Notes: generated from the letters alone by a model not told the origin. A stretch of DNA of 64,000 bases from an uncultured Lachnospiraceae bacterium (GCA_947246015.1 CAMXQE010000024.1:1-64000); one strand, 5' to 3'. Shown: positions 37,054 to 46,970, numbered from the stretch's first letter. Numbers and translations: made by a program.

Positions 37054-37890
37054 TCACTTCCCGCACTCCCGTGCCACCACATAAATCCTCTCGCTCTCCC
37101 CACGCACTTCCCCATGCGTATCCGCATCCGCAGCAGCCACAAATACCAGCCCGGCCCTTTCCACCAGCCCTTTCATCTGCTCCAGCGTATACCCTCTTTG
37201 GAAATGAGTCTCCGTAAACCGACGGAACCTGTCCTCTTCCTCACGGACAAATACCGTAATATCATATTCGTTTATCTGCCCCTCCGCATCATAATAATTT
37301 TCCCAGATAAAACTGCATTCCTCCCGGTTCTCCGCTATCGTAGCGTCACCTATCACTGTTTCATATTTATAGACCGTATTAAAGTCAAAGACAAAAATAC
37401 CGCCCGGATAAAGATAATTATTCACCAGCCGGAACGTTTCTATGATTTCCTCTTCCTCCAGAAGATAATTCAAAGAGTCGCAGACACTGACAAAAGCGCC
37501 CGCAACCCCGTATAATTCAAATTCCCTCATATCCTGCTGCAGATACAGGATTTCCCTTCCCGACCGCTCTTTTTTCTCCAATGCAAGATTCAGCATCTCC
37601 TGGGAACTATCTATGCCTATCATATCGTAACCGGCATCCGCCAGAAGTTCCGTCAGCGTTCCCGTTCCGCAGCCCAAATCCACGACCACATTCCGCTCTG
37701 CCGCCAGCGCTTCCCGATGTACACGTTCCGTTTCGTCCCCCGGCCCGGCCTCTTCTTCACGTGAACCGTCTGTCCCGTATTTTTTCAACAGCCCGATAAT
37801 ATATTCCGCCCATTCCGCATATGGCGTATCGTCCATAAAAGTATCATACACACTTGCAAAATCCGTATACGCTTCCATTTCTATTTCCAT
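37054..37890 (-). CDS. Class I SAM-dependent methyltransferase
   Basis: 278 residues. Motif I VVDLGCGTGTLTELLADAGY, motif II acidic DSSQEMLNLA, and LYPGGIFVFDFNT as motif IV. An acidic, Gly-rich insertion (TDGSREEEAGPGDETERVHR) precedes motif I. GGAGG lies 12 nt before ATG 37890; ATG 37878, four codons later, is an alternative. Substrate unknown. First gene of the methyltransferase-hslO-nadE run. Confidence 0.88.
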   Translation of the reverse strand: MEIEMEAYTDFASVYDTFMDDTPYAEWAEYIIGLLKKYGTDGSREEEAGPGDETERVHREALAAERNVVVDLGCGTGTLTELLADAGYDMIGIDSSQEMLNLALEKKERSGREILYLQQDMREFELYGVAGAFVSVCDSLNYLLEEEEIIETFRLVNNYLYPGGIFVFDFNTVYKYETVIGDATIAENREECSFIWENYYDAEGQINEYDITVFVREEEDRFRRFTETHFQRGYTLEQMKGLVERAGLVFVAAADADTHGEVRGESERIYVVARECGK

Positions 37891-37940
37891 TTCTATTTCC
37901 AGCCTCCATCAAACCGCACCGGGACGGATGTTTCTCTAAC

Positions 37941-37960
37941 GTATGTTTAAAAATTCATTC
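37941..37960 (+). repeat. Dispersed repeat copy E (degenerate)
   Basis: Matches 18 of 20 positions of 44458-44477 (GTTTAAAAATTCATTC core). It overlaps the last bases of the DUF368 gene. Confidence 0.5.
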
Positions 37961-38800
37961 TCCCAGTTTCAAAGCCGCTACAAAACCGACCGCCAGTGCA
38001 GCCGCGCCTACAATCACCGAAAGCACCGTAACACTGCCGATTCCTCCCATCAGGAAAATCGCTACCGGAGAAGATATGATAAGGCCGATAATCGCCCAAT
38101 ATGCATACAGCGGAAATTTTTCAAAAATAATTTCCACTAACTTCGCGATAGCAAAAATCCCTACTACCACGCCGACGCCGAACGGCACCAATACTCCCAT
38201 GCCCTGCAGGATTCCATCCATATCAAGGGCAAACACAGCCGAAATAAAATCCGTAATCGTCTCCAGAATCGGATGGTAATACCCCATCAGCAAAAGCATC
38301 ATGGAACCGCTGACACCCGGAATCACCATGGTGGCGGAAGCCACAATCCCAACGGCAAACAATTTTACCACGGAAAGGAAATTAAAACTCAAATCCGCCG
38401 CGTTCCCTTCCGTCTCACCCATCAGCGCCAAACCTGCCACCAAAGCAAAGAATGCGATGCAGGCAATGATATGCCCGATTCGGATGGAATTGCCTTTTAC
38501 ATTTTTCCACACCGCCGGCAGGCCGCCCACAATCAAACCGACAAACAAGAGGTTTGTCTCAAAAGGATATTCCGCAAACAGGTACTCGATGCCGAACGGC
38601 ACCACCACTACCGCAATCCCCATACCGATAAAAATCGGAAGCAGGAACAGCACGCTCTTCTTAAACTCGGAAAGCAGATGGGTGATACAGTGGATTAACT
38701 TATCATAAATCCCCATGGACACCATCATCGTTCCGCCGCTCACACCGGGAATGACATTCGCCAGCCCGATTACAATTCCTTTTAATATGTTCTTAATCAT
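37955..38800 (-). CDS. DUF368 polyprenyl-phosphate-transporter-type membrane protein
   Basis: 281 residues with about eight or nine helices. The duplicated signature is clear: GLANVIPGVSGGTMMVSMGIYDK near the start and ATMVIPGVSGSMMLLLMGYY in the second half. DUF368 (PopT) members are implicated in recycling undecaprenyl phosphate across the membrane. Its ATG overlaps the hisC stop by 8 nt, so the two are coupled. The final codons lie in a dispersed repeat. Confidence 0.9.
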   Translation of the reverse strand: MIKNILKGIVIGLANVIPGVSGGTMMVSMGIYDKLIHCITHLLSEFKKSVLFLLPIFIGMGIAVVVVPFGIEYLFAEYPFETNLLFVGLIVGGLPAVWKNVKGNSIRIGHIIACIAFFALVAGLALMGETEGNAADLSFNFLSVVKLFAVGIVASATMVIPGVSGSMMLLLMGYYHPILETITDFISAVFALDMDGILQGMGVLVPFGVGVVVGIFAIAKLVEIIFEKFPLYAYWAIIGLIISSPVAIFLMGGIGSVTVLSVIVGAAALAVGFVAALKLGE

Positions 38801-39899
38801 CAGATTTTATACTCCTTTCAACTACCGTCTGCATTGCAATGATTTCTTTCAGGTTTTCCAGCAAAATATCCATCTGTTCATCGGTTCCTACCGTAATGCG
38901 CAGATAATTGTCTATCCTTGGTTTATCCCAAAAACGTACAAAAATATTCCGTTTCTTCAACTCCTCAAAAATTACCTTTGCCGCTGTTTTTTCATGCGAT
39001 GCAAAAATAAAGTTTGCTTTCGAATCGGGAAAAACAAAACCGAGTTCTGACAGTTCCTTTTTTACCCGCTCCCTTGTACGCATAATCTTATTTACCGTAT
39101 TCCGGAAATATTCCGCATCCTTTACCGATTCCGCACCAAGTTCAATGGAAGGCGCATTCATGGTATAGGAATTGAAAGCAAATTTCACGTCCTTTAAATA
39201 ACCAATCAGTTTCGGGCTTCCCATGGCAAAGCCGATGCGCATCCCGGCCATCGCTCTTGATTTGGAAAAAGTCTGCACGACTAAAAAATTGTCATATTTC
39301 CCAATCAGTTTAAGACAGCTCTCGCCGCCGAAATCCACATATGCTTCATCTATGATTACCACACTGTCCGGATTGGCCGCAATAATTTCTTCCATTACTC
39401 CTACTTCCTCAAATACGCCTGTGGGCGCATTGGGATTCGGGATAATAATACCACCGTTCTCAACCATATAGTCCTCTTTTACGATACGGAAGTCTCCATC
39501 CAGCGGTTTTCTCACATAAGGAATCCTGAAAAGTTCCGCCCATACATCATAAAAAGAGTATGTGACGTCCGGAAACAGAACCGGTTTCCCCGAATTAAAA
39601 AAAGTCTGGAAAGCCATCGCCAGCACATCGTCGCTTCCCACGCCGATAAAAAGCTGCTCCGGTGAAATCCTGTAATATGCACAAAGGGCATCCGCCAGCT
39701 CCCCTGCCTCCGTATCCGGATACAGACGCAGCCTGTCATAATCAAATCCCTCCGCTCTCCTGCGCACCCCCGGCGCCGGCGGATAAGGACACTCGTTGGT
39801 ATTCAGCTTAATGACCTCCGTGCTTTTCGGCTGTTCCCCCGGAACATAAGGCTCTACCTTCCGTACATTTTTTTCCCATTCCATCATATCTGTAACCAT
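38793..39899 (-). CDS. hisC: Histidinol-phosphate aminotransferase
   Basis: 368 residues. PLP-dependent fold type I. Motifs KLNTNECPYPPAPGV, IIPNPNAPTG, VIIDEAYVDFGGES and the PLP-lysine motif FSKSRAMAGMRIGFAMG. Transaminates imidazole acetol phosphate in histidine synthesis; some family members also act on aromatic amino acids. ATG 39899 (MVTDMMEWEK) is chosen over an upstream frame extension that lacks family similarity; ATG 39887 is an alternative. No other his genes are nearby. Confidence 0.92.
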   Translation of the reverse strand: MVTDMMEWEKNVRKVEPYVPGEQPKSTEVIKLNTNECPYPPAPGVRRRAEGFDYDRLRLYPDTEAGELADALCAYYRISPEQLFIGVGSDDVLAMAFQTFFNSGKPVLFPDVTYSFYDVWAELFRIPYVRKPLDGDFRIVKEDYMVENGGIIIPNPNAPTGVFEEVGVMEEIIAANPDSVVIIDEAYVDFGGESCLKLIGKYDNFLVVQTFSKSRAMAGMRIGFAMGSPKLIGYLKDVKFAFNSYTMNAPSIELGAESVKDAEYFRNTVNKIMRTRERVKKELSELGFVFPDSKANFIFASHEKTAAKVIFEELKKRNIFVRFWDKPRIDNYLRITVGTDEQMDILLENLKEIIAMQTVVERSIKSDD

Positions 39900-39991
39900 G
39901 CCTTTCCACCTGGAATCCTCTTCCAAAATTCTTACCGTTGTATTATAGTATGAAATAACTGATAGTGCAAGGAAAACAATCATGCATGGAA

Positions 39992-40032
39992 GAAAAAGAA
40001 CCCCCGAATGGCATAAATGCTTTCGAAGGTTC
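39992..40032 (-). terminator. Rho-independent terminator
   Basis: GAACCTTCGAA / TTCGGGGGTTC (two G-U pairs) with a 13-nt loop, then UUUUU on the minus strand; ends the chemoreceptor gene at 40069. Confidence 0.85.
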
Positions 40033-40068
40033 TCTTTTCTGCCTGTATTGGTATTTTACCCGTCTGTA

Positions 40069-41607
40069 TTAAGCTTCCAGCAATTCTTCCAATTCCCTTA
40101 TCATATCGTTAATATTCTCTATCTGTTCTGACATGGCAAGCAATTCCTGTGTGTTATTCTGCACCATGCTTGCAATATTGGAAAATTCTTCTGTTTCAGA
40201 CTGGATTTCATTGGTAATATTCTCATTCACAGCTACGGTTTCCTGAATCACCTGACGCTGCACCGCCCTGATTTGGTCCGCCTGTTCGACGGCATCCACC
40301 GATTCTTTTAAGAGATTCATCATAGTCCGAACCCCTTTCACGGTTTCTGCAATCACTTTATTCTGATTCAATAGCTGCTCCGCATTTTCATTGATGAATC
40401 TGGATACGTCATTAGTTCCCAGCTGCACCCGTGACACTACATCGTTTATGTTCTGGAGCGATTCCTTCGTATTGTCTGCCAAATGGCGGACTTCCTGTGC
40501 GACAACCGCAAAGCCGCGCCCCGCTTCACCGGCGCGGGCCGCCTCTATGGAAGCGTTCAGGGACAAAAGATTAATGGATTCTACGATTTCGTTGATAATA
40601 TCCAGCGTACTTCCGATTTCACCCGACTCTGACAAAAGTTTTTCCGTGACTTCTTTCGTCTTTCCGGTGGACTGTTCCACTGTCCCGCTTATGCTGAGCA
40701 GATGGTTCAGCGCCTGTTCATTGGATACGGAAATATCAACCAGCTCCTTGGAAAGCCGGTTTACATCTTCCATCTTCACCTTCATATTATAACTGCATTC
40801 TTCCAAATGTGCCAGATTGTCCTTGCTCTGTTCGGATTTCTCCCTCATTCCGCTGCTGGTTTCCAGCAAAGTTTCACTGATAGCAGACAATTCCTGTGTG
40901 GAAGCGCTTTCTGCCTGTGAGGAACCTACCAGCGCCTGACTGGCTTTTCCTAAGTTATTGGCTATGTAGGTAACTTTGTTCAGAACATTCTGTACCCGTT
41001 CGTTATTCTTCTCCACTTCATCCTTTTTAGCATCCAGAAGAAAATGCTCTACCATATAGGTAAGAAGAAAGATATAGAACATGGACAATACGATGCACAT
41101 ACATCTTCCGATTACATTTGTAACAAAATATTCGTTCTTTACAGGAAGCAGGTTCTCGCCCCTTACTACCCATGATACCACCAATGATAAGACAATTTCC
41201 GCAATGGTCACCGCCACCATTTTAGAATCCAAAAGCAGGCTGGTAATAATCGTAAACAGGAAAGCAAATGCCCAGAATTCGGTCGTGGGCACCAAATAGG
41301 AAATGAAATTAAACTGTGTCAGCATAATAACCACTAAAAAAATCTTACTTTGCTTTAATTTGGATTTCTGTACATGTCCGTCCTGTTTCCCCGTCTTAAT
41401 GAAAAAAATGCCGATTAATAGATAAAGGATACAGGAAAGGTCAAAAATAATCAATCCTGTCCAGCTTGTCTCCGGGAAAAAACCCTGAAGCTTGTTTGCA
41501 GTGTATCCGATTCCCGCAAAGACACAGGTCCCCGGTACCAGGAGAAGAACCAGTACATAAACCTTGTTAATGTAGATATCCAATGCCGTTAATGCTTTTT
41601 TTTCCAT
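40069..41607 (-). CDS. Methyl-accepting chemotaxis protein with polytopic N-terminus
   Basis: 512 residues. About six transmembrane helices fill residues 1-200 with no sizeable extracellular domain, then a linker and a signalling domain with the tip motif [23 protein letters not shown] cut by methylation-helix repeats. No HAMP is evident. Such receptors probably sense membrane state or small molecules within the bilayer (inference). Monocistronic with its own terminator. Confidence 0.88.
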   Translation of the reverse strand: MEKKALTALDIYINKVYVLVLLLVPGTCVFAGIGYTANKLQGFFPETSWTGLIIFDLSCILYLLIGIFFIKTGKQDGHVQKSKLKQSKIFLVVIMLTQFNFISYLVPTTEFWAFAFLFTIITSLLLDSKMVAVTIAEIVLSLVVSWVVRGENLLPVKNEYFVTNVIGRCMCIVLSMFYIFLLTYMVEHFLLDAKKDEVEKNNERVQNVLNKVTYIANNLGKASQALVGSSQAESASTQELSAISETLLETSSGMREKSEQSKDNLAHLEECSYNMKVKMEDVNRLSKELVDISVSNEQALNHLLSISGTVEQSTGKTKEVTEKLLSESGEIGSTLDIINEIVESINLLSLNASIEAARAGEAGRGFAVVAQEVRHLADNTKESLQNINDVVSRVQLGTNDVSRFINENAEQLLNQNKVIAETVKGVRTMMNLLKESVDAVEQADQIRAVQRQVIQETVAVNENITNEIQSETEEFSNIASMVQNNTQELLAMSEQIENINDMIRELEELLEA

Positions 41608-41709
41608 AACGCAATCTCCTATCCCTCATTTGTTATTATCTATTATTTTACAGGCAGTAAATATGGGCTGTCAAGCAGGATTTTCTACGATATATCATTA
41701 AGAACCGTT

Positions 41710-41760
41710 AAAAAAAAGCTGCCGCCCCGCGAATTTTCAAACACGCTCCAGGCGGCAGCT
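41710..41760 (-). terminator. Terminator of the GH3 gene, loop carries repeat copy B
   Basis: AGCTGCCGCC / GGCGGCAGCT 10-bp stem (41717-41726 / 41751-41760) and a U8 tract on the minus strand. The loop contains the inverted motif ATTTTCAAACACGCTCC (41733-41749). Confidence 0.85.
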
Positions 41761-41795
41761 CAGTTTTTATCCCCTTACTGCATCAGCAGAATTCT

Positions 41796-44219
41796 CTAGT
41801 CAATCTTAAGAATCAATTCCAGCACCCGTTTTGCACATCTTACCAAATCATCCCTGTTAAGCGCTCCTTTCTCCATGGCCTCCGCCACACGCTCCGGGAA
41901 ACCGCACGCCATCTTCACGTCATTACCGGCCTTGATTTCCTTATAATGTTCCCCTCTCGTCCACCAGTCCGACGTAACCATCCCCTTAAAGCCCCATTCA
42001 CCGCGCAGGATATCTTCCAGAAGTTCACGGTTTTCGGAAGCCCGGTGTCCGTTTACGATATTGTAGGCCGACATAATCACCCACGGCTCAGCTTCTTTTA
42101 CAATGATTTCAAAGCCTTTCAGATAGATTTCCCTCAGCGCACGCTCTGAAACCCTGGAATCACTGTGCTTTCGGTTGGTTTCTTTATTGTTACATGCAAA
42201 ATGCTTTACGGACGCCGCGATATGCTGTGACTGGATTCCTTTCACCATGGCAGCGCCCATTTTACCCGTCAGGTACGGGTCTTCGGAATAATATTCAAAG
42301 TTGCGTCCGCAGTACGGATTCCTATGGATATTTACCGCAGGAGTCAGCCATACGGCAATATTATTCTCCTTTACTTCTTCCGCTCCTGCCCTGCCTACCT
42401 GTTCTATCAGCTCCGTATTCCATGTAGAAGCAAGCATGGTGGCACAGGGCCATGCCGTCGTGCACAGACAGATGCGCAGACCTGCCGGTCCGTCTGCGGT
42501 CATAATATTGGGAACGCCGTACTCCGGCAGGTTGCCGTAACCGAATGTATTTGCCACCGACGTATTCGGCTGCCCGCCCAGCAGATGAATCAGGTCATCA
42601 TTGCTTAACTGTGCGATAAACTCCTCTATCGTCATTTTTCCCTCTGCGACTTCGAGCAAAGGTCTTGCCCCTTCTGCATAGGGCTTCAGCAGCAGATACC
42701 GCTCCCTGCCTCTGACCAATGGAGTCAATGCTTCTTCCGTACCGCTTTCCATCTTCACAAGCACACACTCATTCGGGTCATTTGGCTGTGATAAAGGAAG
42801 CTCCTCATAACTGCCGTCGGCAAGCATACGTTTCTTCAAACCGGCCGGCGCTGCCTTTTGGCTCAACTGCTCTGTCACTTCGTTTTCCGTGAGATTCAGG
42901 GCAAAGTCCAGTTTCACCGTATCCCTTACCGAATTGCCCACATAGAATTCGTAAGTTCCCTTTTCCAGCACATAAGCGGATGGCGCAATCTTTCCCAAAT
43001 CATCATAGGATGCCATATCATTCCTTGCAAATTCCAGCACTACCGTCTGGCTCCCGCCGGGCAGGAGGCTTCTTGTCTTGGCAAATGCAGCCAGTTCCCG
43101 ATACGGTTTCTTTAACAATCCCTGCGGCGCACTGTAATATACCTGTACGACTTCCTTCCCTTCCATCTTGCCCACATTCGTCACCTGTACGACAATCCTG
43201 ATGACGCCGTCCTCCATCCGGACATCTCCGGGAACTATCTCAAACTGCGTATAGGACAGGCCGAAACCGAAAGGATAGCATACTTTACGGTCCGCTCCCG
43301 GTATCGTCTCGAAATAACGGTATCCCACATAAATATCTTCCGTATAGTCCACATAATGTACGGATTCATGGAAATTCTCCGTGGACGGATAATCTTCCAG
43401 CCGTCCCGCAAAAGTATCCGGCAGCTTACCGGAAGGGGATGCCTTTCCGCACAGGATTTCCGCTGCCGCCAGTCCTCCTTCCATGCCGCCCTGCCATGCA
43501 ACCAGTACGGAAGAAAGCGTTTCATCTTCCTTAAACCATGTGGTATCTATGATTCCCCCGATATTTAATACCACTGCCACGTTCGTGAAATTCTCCTTTA
43601 CCTTCTGAACCATTTCCTTTTCTCTTTTGGTCAGGTAAAAGTCCCCGTCTTCAAAAATACTTCCTGCAATTTTCGGCATACTGGTTTCTGTTTCCCACGG
43701 ATTATATTCCCCGTTGTATTCCACGCTGGAACGGTCCCATCCTTCTCCGGAAAAACGGCTGATGGCAATCACCGCCGTATCCGCAAACGCCTTCGCTCCC
43801 TCCACCAGTTCATCCGGCAGGGACGGCTCTACGGTCATACCGGGCGCCGCGCCGCCCGCATACTGCCCCTCTACGTCCTTTCGGTAAAAATCGGAAAGGG
43901 GTTCATATAAAGTTACCCTGTCTTCCTGAAGTTTTAATCCGTCATAAAGACTGCGCACATAAGAAACGGTTACATCGCCGCTTCCGCCGCCGCCCTTTAC
44001 ATAATCAAAACTGCCTTTGCCAAAAAGAGCTATTCTGCTTCCGGCGCGAAGCGGCAGAAGATTTTTATCATTTTTTAATAATACCATACCCTCTTTTGCG
44101 GCTTCTTTTGAAAGCGCGATATGCTCTTTTGATGCAGTTACATGTTCTCCCTCCCTAAGAGGCAGATTCGGCTGATACATTACTCTGGTCCATTTTTCCA
44201 TTTTTTTCATTTTTTCCAT
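41796..44219 (-). CDS. GH3 beta-glucosidase, circularly permuted
   Basis: 807 residues with domains in permuted order. The C-terminal-type alpha/beta domain comes first (EGMVLLKNDKNLLPLRAGSRIALFG ... GRLEDYPSTENFHESVHYVDY), then a fibronectin-III-like domain (DVRMEDGVIRIVVQVTNVGK). The (beta/alpha)8 catalytic domain is last (TADGPAGLRI, NIHRNPYCGRNFEYYSEDP), with the nucleophile Asp in MVTSDWW. Permuted GH3 enzymes are known from ruminal and gut clostridia. No signal peptide, so it is cytoplasmic. ATG 44219 has AGAGGAAA upstream; an upstream GTG is unsupported. Divergent from an AraC regulator, which may control it. Confidence 0.92.
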   Translation of the reverse strand: MEKMKKMEKWTRVMYQPNLPLREGEHVTASKEHIALSKEAAKEGMVLLKNDKNLLPLRAGSRIALFGKGSFDYVKGGGGSGDVTVSYVRSLYDGLKLQEDRVTLYEPLSDFYRKDVEGQYAGGAAPGMTVEPSLPDELVEGAKAFADTAVIAISRFSGEGWDRSSVEYNGEYNPWETETSMPKIAGSIFEDGDFYLTKREKEMVQKVKENFTNVAVVLNIGGIIDTTWFKEDETLSSVLVAWQGGMEGGLAAAEILCGKASPSGKLPDTFAGRLEDYPSTENFHESVHYVDYTEDIYVGYRYFETIPGADRKVCYPFGFGLSYTQFEIVPGDVRMEDGVIRIVVQVTNVGKMEGKEVVQVYYSAPQGLLKKPYRELAAFAKTRSLLPGGSQTVVLEFARNDMASYDDLGKIAPSAYVLEKGTYEFYVGNSVRDTVKLDFALNLTENEVTEQLSQKAAPAGLKKRMLADGSYEELPLSQPNDPNECVLVKMESGTEEALTPLVRGRERYLLLKPYAEGARPLLEVAEGKMTIEEFIAQLSNDDLIHLLGGQPNTSVANTFGYGNLPEYGVPNIMTADGPAGLRICLCTTAWPCATMLASTWNTELIEQVGRAGAEEVKENNIAVWLTPAVNIHRNPYCGRNFEYYSEDPYLTGKMGAAMVKGIQSQHIAASVKHFACNNKETNRKHSDSRVSERALREIYLKGFEIIVKEAEPWVIMSAYNIVNGHRASENRELLEDILRGEWGFKGMVTSDWWTRGEHYKEIKAGNDVKMACGFPERVAEAMEKGALNRDDLVRCAKRVLELILKID

Positions 44220-44394
44220 TTTTAATTTTCCTCTTTCCCGGCAGTTTCCGCCTGATTTTCCATTACCGGCCACGCGTGCCCGGCTGCTTTTTTTCCTGAT
44301 TTCCCCAACATCCCTGCTTCTGACTTATAACCCTATTATAAATACTGACTGCCGGGGAATCTATAATAAAAATTGTTTGAAATATAGGTCAATC

Positions 44395-44423
44395 TTGATA
44401 TTGCCGCTGACATTCGTTATAAT
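44395..44423 (+). promoter_or_regulatory. Promoter of the AraC gene
   Basis: TTGATA (44395-44400), 17-nt spacer, TATAAT (44418-44423). The gap 44220-44552 (333 nt) holds this promoter, the GH3 upstream region and a 70-bp hairpin repeat in the AraC leader. Confidence 0.7.
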
Positions 44424-44455
44424 AAAATATAAATTTTATGGATATTTTGACTTTA

Positions 44456-44525
44456 GAGCGTGTTTAAAAATTCATTCCCGCAAATTCAGACGGCATCTTG
44501 CAGAAAGCAATTTCAAAACACGCTT
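44456..44525. repeat. 70-bp hairpin repeat (copy C), MITE/REP-like
   Basis: Ends GAGCGTGTTTAAAAATT and AATTTCAAAACACGCTT are inverted, matching at 14 of 17 positions. This is the only copy of the window's dispersed motif with both ends. It lies in the leader of the AraC gene. Confidence 0.6.
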
Positions 44526-44552
44526 CGGGAGCTATTTCCAGGGAGGCACCGC

Positions 44553-45413
44553 ATGTATTGCGAACATGAAACGATTCATGACGACAATCTGACTCAGGTA
44601 TACTTTTCCGCCATAGAGAATTCCGATATTCTTGTTCCGGCGCACTGGCACCGGCATTTGGAAGTGCTTTATTTGACGGAAGGAAAAATGAATGCCTATA
44701 TTAACGAAGCCTCTTACGAGCTTCTCCCCTCCGATATCCTGATTGTCAATCCTCAGGATATCCACTACACACATGCGCTCAGGGATTGCCGTTATTATCT
44801 GCTTCAGATTCCCTCCGCCCATTTGGAGCGCATCAGCATGGACTGGAAATTACTCCACTTTTCCGAATACCTTCCCCATCATTCCTCTCCGGACTCACTG
44901 AATTTCCAGTTAAGGGAACTCTTTCAGGAGTTCATGGCGTTAGACCGGAAGAGGGAAAAAGGCTGGCATCTGTTGTTTCTCACCCGGCTTTACCATTTAC
45001 TCTATCTTCTCTATACACAGGGTTCGTCCCTTTTAAGCGTGCAGACCAAAAAACGGACGGAACGGGATTTTCTCCGTATTGAACAGAGTATGCAGTATGT
45101 CCGCAGACACTACCGGGAACCGATTTCCCTGAACGAAATCGCGGAACAGCTTTCCGTCACTCCCGAATATTTCTGCCGGCTTTTCAAAAAATATACCGGA
45201 CAGACTTTCTTCACTTATGTATCACAGGTACGTCTTCTGCGGTTCTATCAGGAACTGATACAGACGGACGAAAGCATTACCTTTTTACTGGAAAAGAACG
45301 GAATCACAAATTATAAACAATTCATGCGGATGTTCAAAGAAGCCTATGGAACAACTCCCCACAAGCTCAGAATGCAGCAGGATATCCGCCAAAAGCAAAG
45401 GAGCAAAGAATGA
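44553..45413 (+). CDS. AraC-family transcriptional regulator with cupin sensor
   Basis: 286 residues. The N-terminal cupin-like sensor (HWHRHLEVLYLTEGKMNAYI) is typical of sugar-responsive AraC proteins. The C-terminal double HTH shows LNEIAEQLSVTPEYFCRLFK and ITNYKQFMRMFKEAYGTTP. GGGAGG precedes ATG 44553; the upstream frame falls in the repeat. Divergent from the GH3 beta-glucosidase, its likely target. Confidence 0.9.
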   Translation: MYCEHETIHDDNLTQVYFSAIENSDILVPAHWHRHLEVLYLTEGKMNAYINEASYELLPSDILIVNPQDIHYTHALRDCRYYLLQIPSAHLERISMDWKLLHFSEYLPHHSSPDSLNFQLRELFQEFMALDRKREKGWHLLFLTRLYHLLYLLYTQGSSLLSVQTKKRTERDFLRIEQSMQYVRRHYREPISLNEIAEQLSVTPEYFCRLFKKYTGQTFFTYVSQVRLLRFYQELIQTDESITFLLEKNGITNYKQFMRMFKEAYGTTPHKLRMQQDIRQKQRSKE

Positions 45414-45440
45414 AAGATTTTTCAAATCTTTCACTCCACG

Positions 45441-45493
45441 AGTTTGTGTCTGCGCTGCATCCACAAACTTGGTATGCACAAAAAGCAGCGCAG
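45441..45493 (+). promoter_or_regulatory. Alternative hairpins before the CcdA fusion gene
   Basis: CTGCGCTGC (45450-45458) / GCAGCGCAG (45485-45493), and a mutually exclusive AGTTTGTG (45441-45448) / CACAAACT (45462-45469). They end 15 nt before the ATG at 45509. No U tract. Confidence 0.4.
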
Positions 45494-45508
45494 AAATGAG
45501 GCCACACT

Positions 45509-46912
45509 ATGAATCTCACACTTCAGACCAGTATTTCAGCCATTACCGTATTTATCCAGGGACTTTTCAGTTTCTTCTCGCCCTGCGTCCTGCCTCTGAT
45601 TCCCATATACATCGGCTATCTGTCCGGCGGGGCAAAAAGCATGGACGAAGACGGGAACATCTCCTATAAACGGAGCCGTGTCATACGCAACACCTTTTTC
45701 TTTGTGCTGGGCGTCAGTTTTGCCTTTTTCCTGCTGGGACTGGGCTTTACTGCTGCCGGACGCTTTTTCCATACCCACCAGACCCTGTTTACTCGTATCG
45801 GCGGCATTATTGTCATTCTGTTCGGTTTATACCAACTGGGCCTGTTCGGGAACACAATATTCCAAAAAGAACACCGGATTTCCTTCCAGCCCGACACACT
45901 CGTCATGAATCCGTTGACTGCTTTGGTCTTAGGTTTTACCTTCAGCTTTGCCTGGACTCCCTGTGTCGGCCCGGCTCTTGCCAGTGTTTTGCTGCTGGCC
46001 GCATCGGCTGCCTCCGCGCTGACCGGCTTTGTCCTGATTGGCGTTTATACGCTGGGATTTGTCCTGCCCTTTATGGGAGTCGGAATCTTTACGGGAAGTT
46101 TACTGGAATTTTTTAAGAAGCACAGAGCCGTGGTTAAATATACGGTAAAAATCGGCGGCGTTCTCATGCTGCTCATCGGCATCATGATGTTCACCGGATG
46201 GATGAACGGCATCAGCGCCTACCTGTCGGGAAATACAGACATCCTCCGGAATGACACAGACGCCGTCTCCGATACAGACCGTTCTTATGCCGACGGAAGC
46301 AGCGAAAAACAATCGGACGATTCCACAACTGACACCGATGGCACAGAAAATTCGACCAATACAGTCAACGATAATGGTTCCCCTTCAGACGCGGCAGACA
46401 AGACCGGCTCCCCGGACTCCGCACCGGACAGTTCCCATGCCGCTGCATCCGAACCGGATGATGCCGGACTCCCAACCGTCCCGGCTCCCGACTTTACGCT
46501 CCAGGACCAGTACGGAAATACCCACACCCTGTCCGACTACAAAGGAAAGACCGTATTCCTCAACTTTTGGGCCACATGGTGTCCTCCCTGCCGTGCAGAA
46601 ATGCCGGAAATACAGGAAATTTACGAAGAATACGGGGAAAATAATTCCGACGTAATCATACTTGGCATCGCCGGTCCTGATTACGGGCAGGAAGGTTCGG
46701 CGGAAGAGATTGCAGATTTCTTAAGTGAAAACGGTTACACCTATCCCGTTGTTATGGACGAGGGCGGGCTGAATGCCTATTTCTACGGCATCAGCGCCTA
46801 CCCTACCACTTTTATGATTGATAAAGACGGCAACGTCTATGGCTATGTAGCCGGACAAATTACCAAAGAGATTATGCAGAGCATTATTGAGCAGACCGCC
46901 AATCATTTTTAG
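45509..46912 (+). CDS. CcdA-type thiol transporter fused to TlpA/ResA thioredoxin
   Basis: 467 residues. Residues 1-235 form a DsbD/CcdA membrane domain with FFSPCVLPLIPIYIGYLSGG and TPCVGPALASVLLLAA, each carrying the functional cysteine. An acidic, Ser/Thr-rich linker (about 245-325) leads to a thioredoxin-like domain with NFWATWCPPCRAEMPE and the cis-proline motif AYPTTFMID. It moves electrons from cytoplasmic thioredoxin to an extracellular reductase in one polypeptide. ATGAGG ribosome site. Downstream of the AraC gene but probably separate. Confidence 0.93.
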   Translation: MNLTLQTSISAITVFIQGLFSFFSPCVLPLIPIYIGYLSGGAKSMDEDGNISYKRSRVIRNTFFFVLGVSFAFFLLGLGFTAAGRFFHTHQTLFTRIGGIIVILFGLYQLGLFGNTIFQKEHRISFQPDTLVMNPLTALVLGFTFSFAWTPCVGPALASVLLLAASAASALTGFVLIGVYTLGFVLPFMGVGIFTGSLLEFFKKHRAVVKYTVKIGGVLMLLIGIMMFTGWMNGISAYLSGNTDILRNDTDAVSDTDRSYADGSSEKQSDDSTTDTDGTENSTNTVNDNGSPSDAADKTGSPDSAPDSSHAAASEPDDAGLPTVPAPDFTLQDQYGNTHTLSDYKGKTVFLNFWATWCPPCRAEMPEIQEIYEEYGENNSDVIILGIAGPDYGQEGSAEEIADFLSENGYTYPVVMDEGGLNAYFYGISAYPTTFMIDKDGNVYGYVAGQITKEIMQSIIEQTANHF

Positions 46913-46941
46913 GCGGTAAAAATGATTATTAAGCAGGACAA

Positions 46942-46970
46942 ACGCTGGTACAGGATTCCTGTACCAGCGT
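46942..46970. terminator. Bidirectional hairpin between convergent genes
   Basis: Perfect 13-bp stem ACGCTGGTACAGG / CCTGTACCAGCGT with a 3-nt loop, between the CcdA fusion and the convergent glycosyltransferase. Only a weak U run on either side. Confidence 0.65.

Noticed and set aside
36655..37515. Plus-strand 286-codon open frame across the C-rich region
   Set aside because: It is antisense to hslO and the methyltransferase, is Pro/Ser-rich from composition, has no ribosome site, and crosses the inverted repeat.
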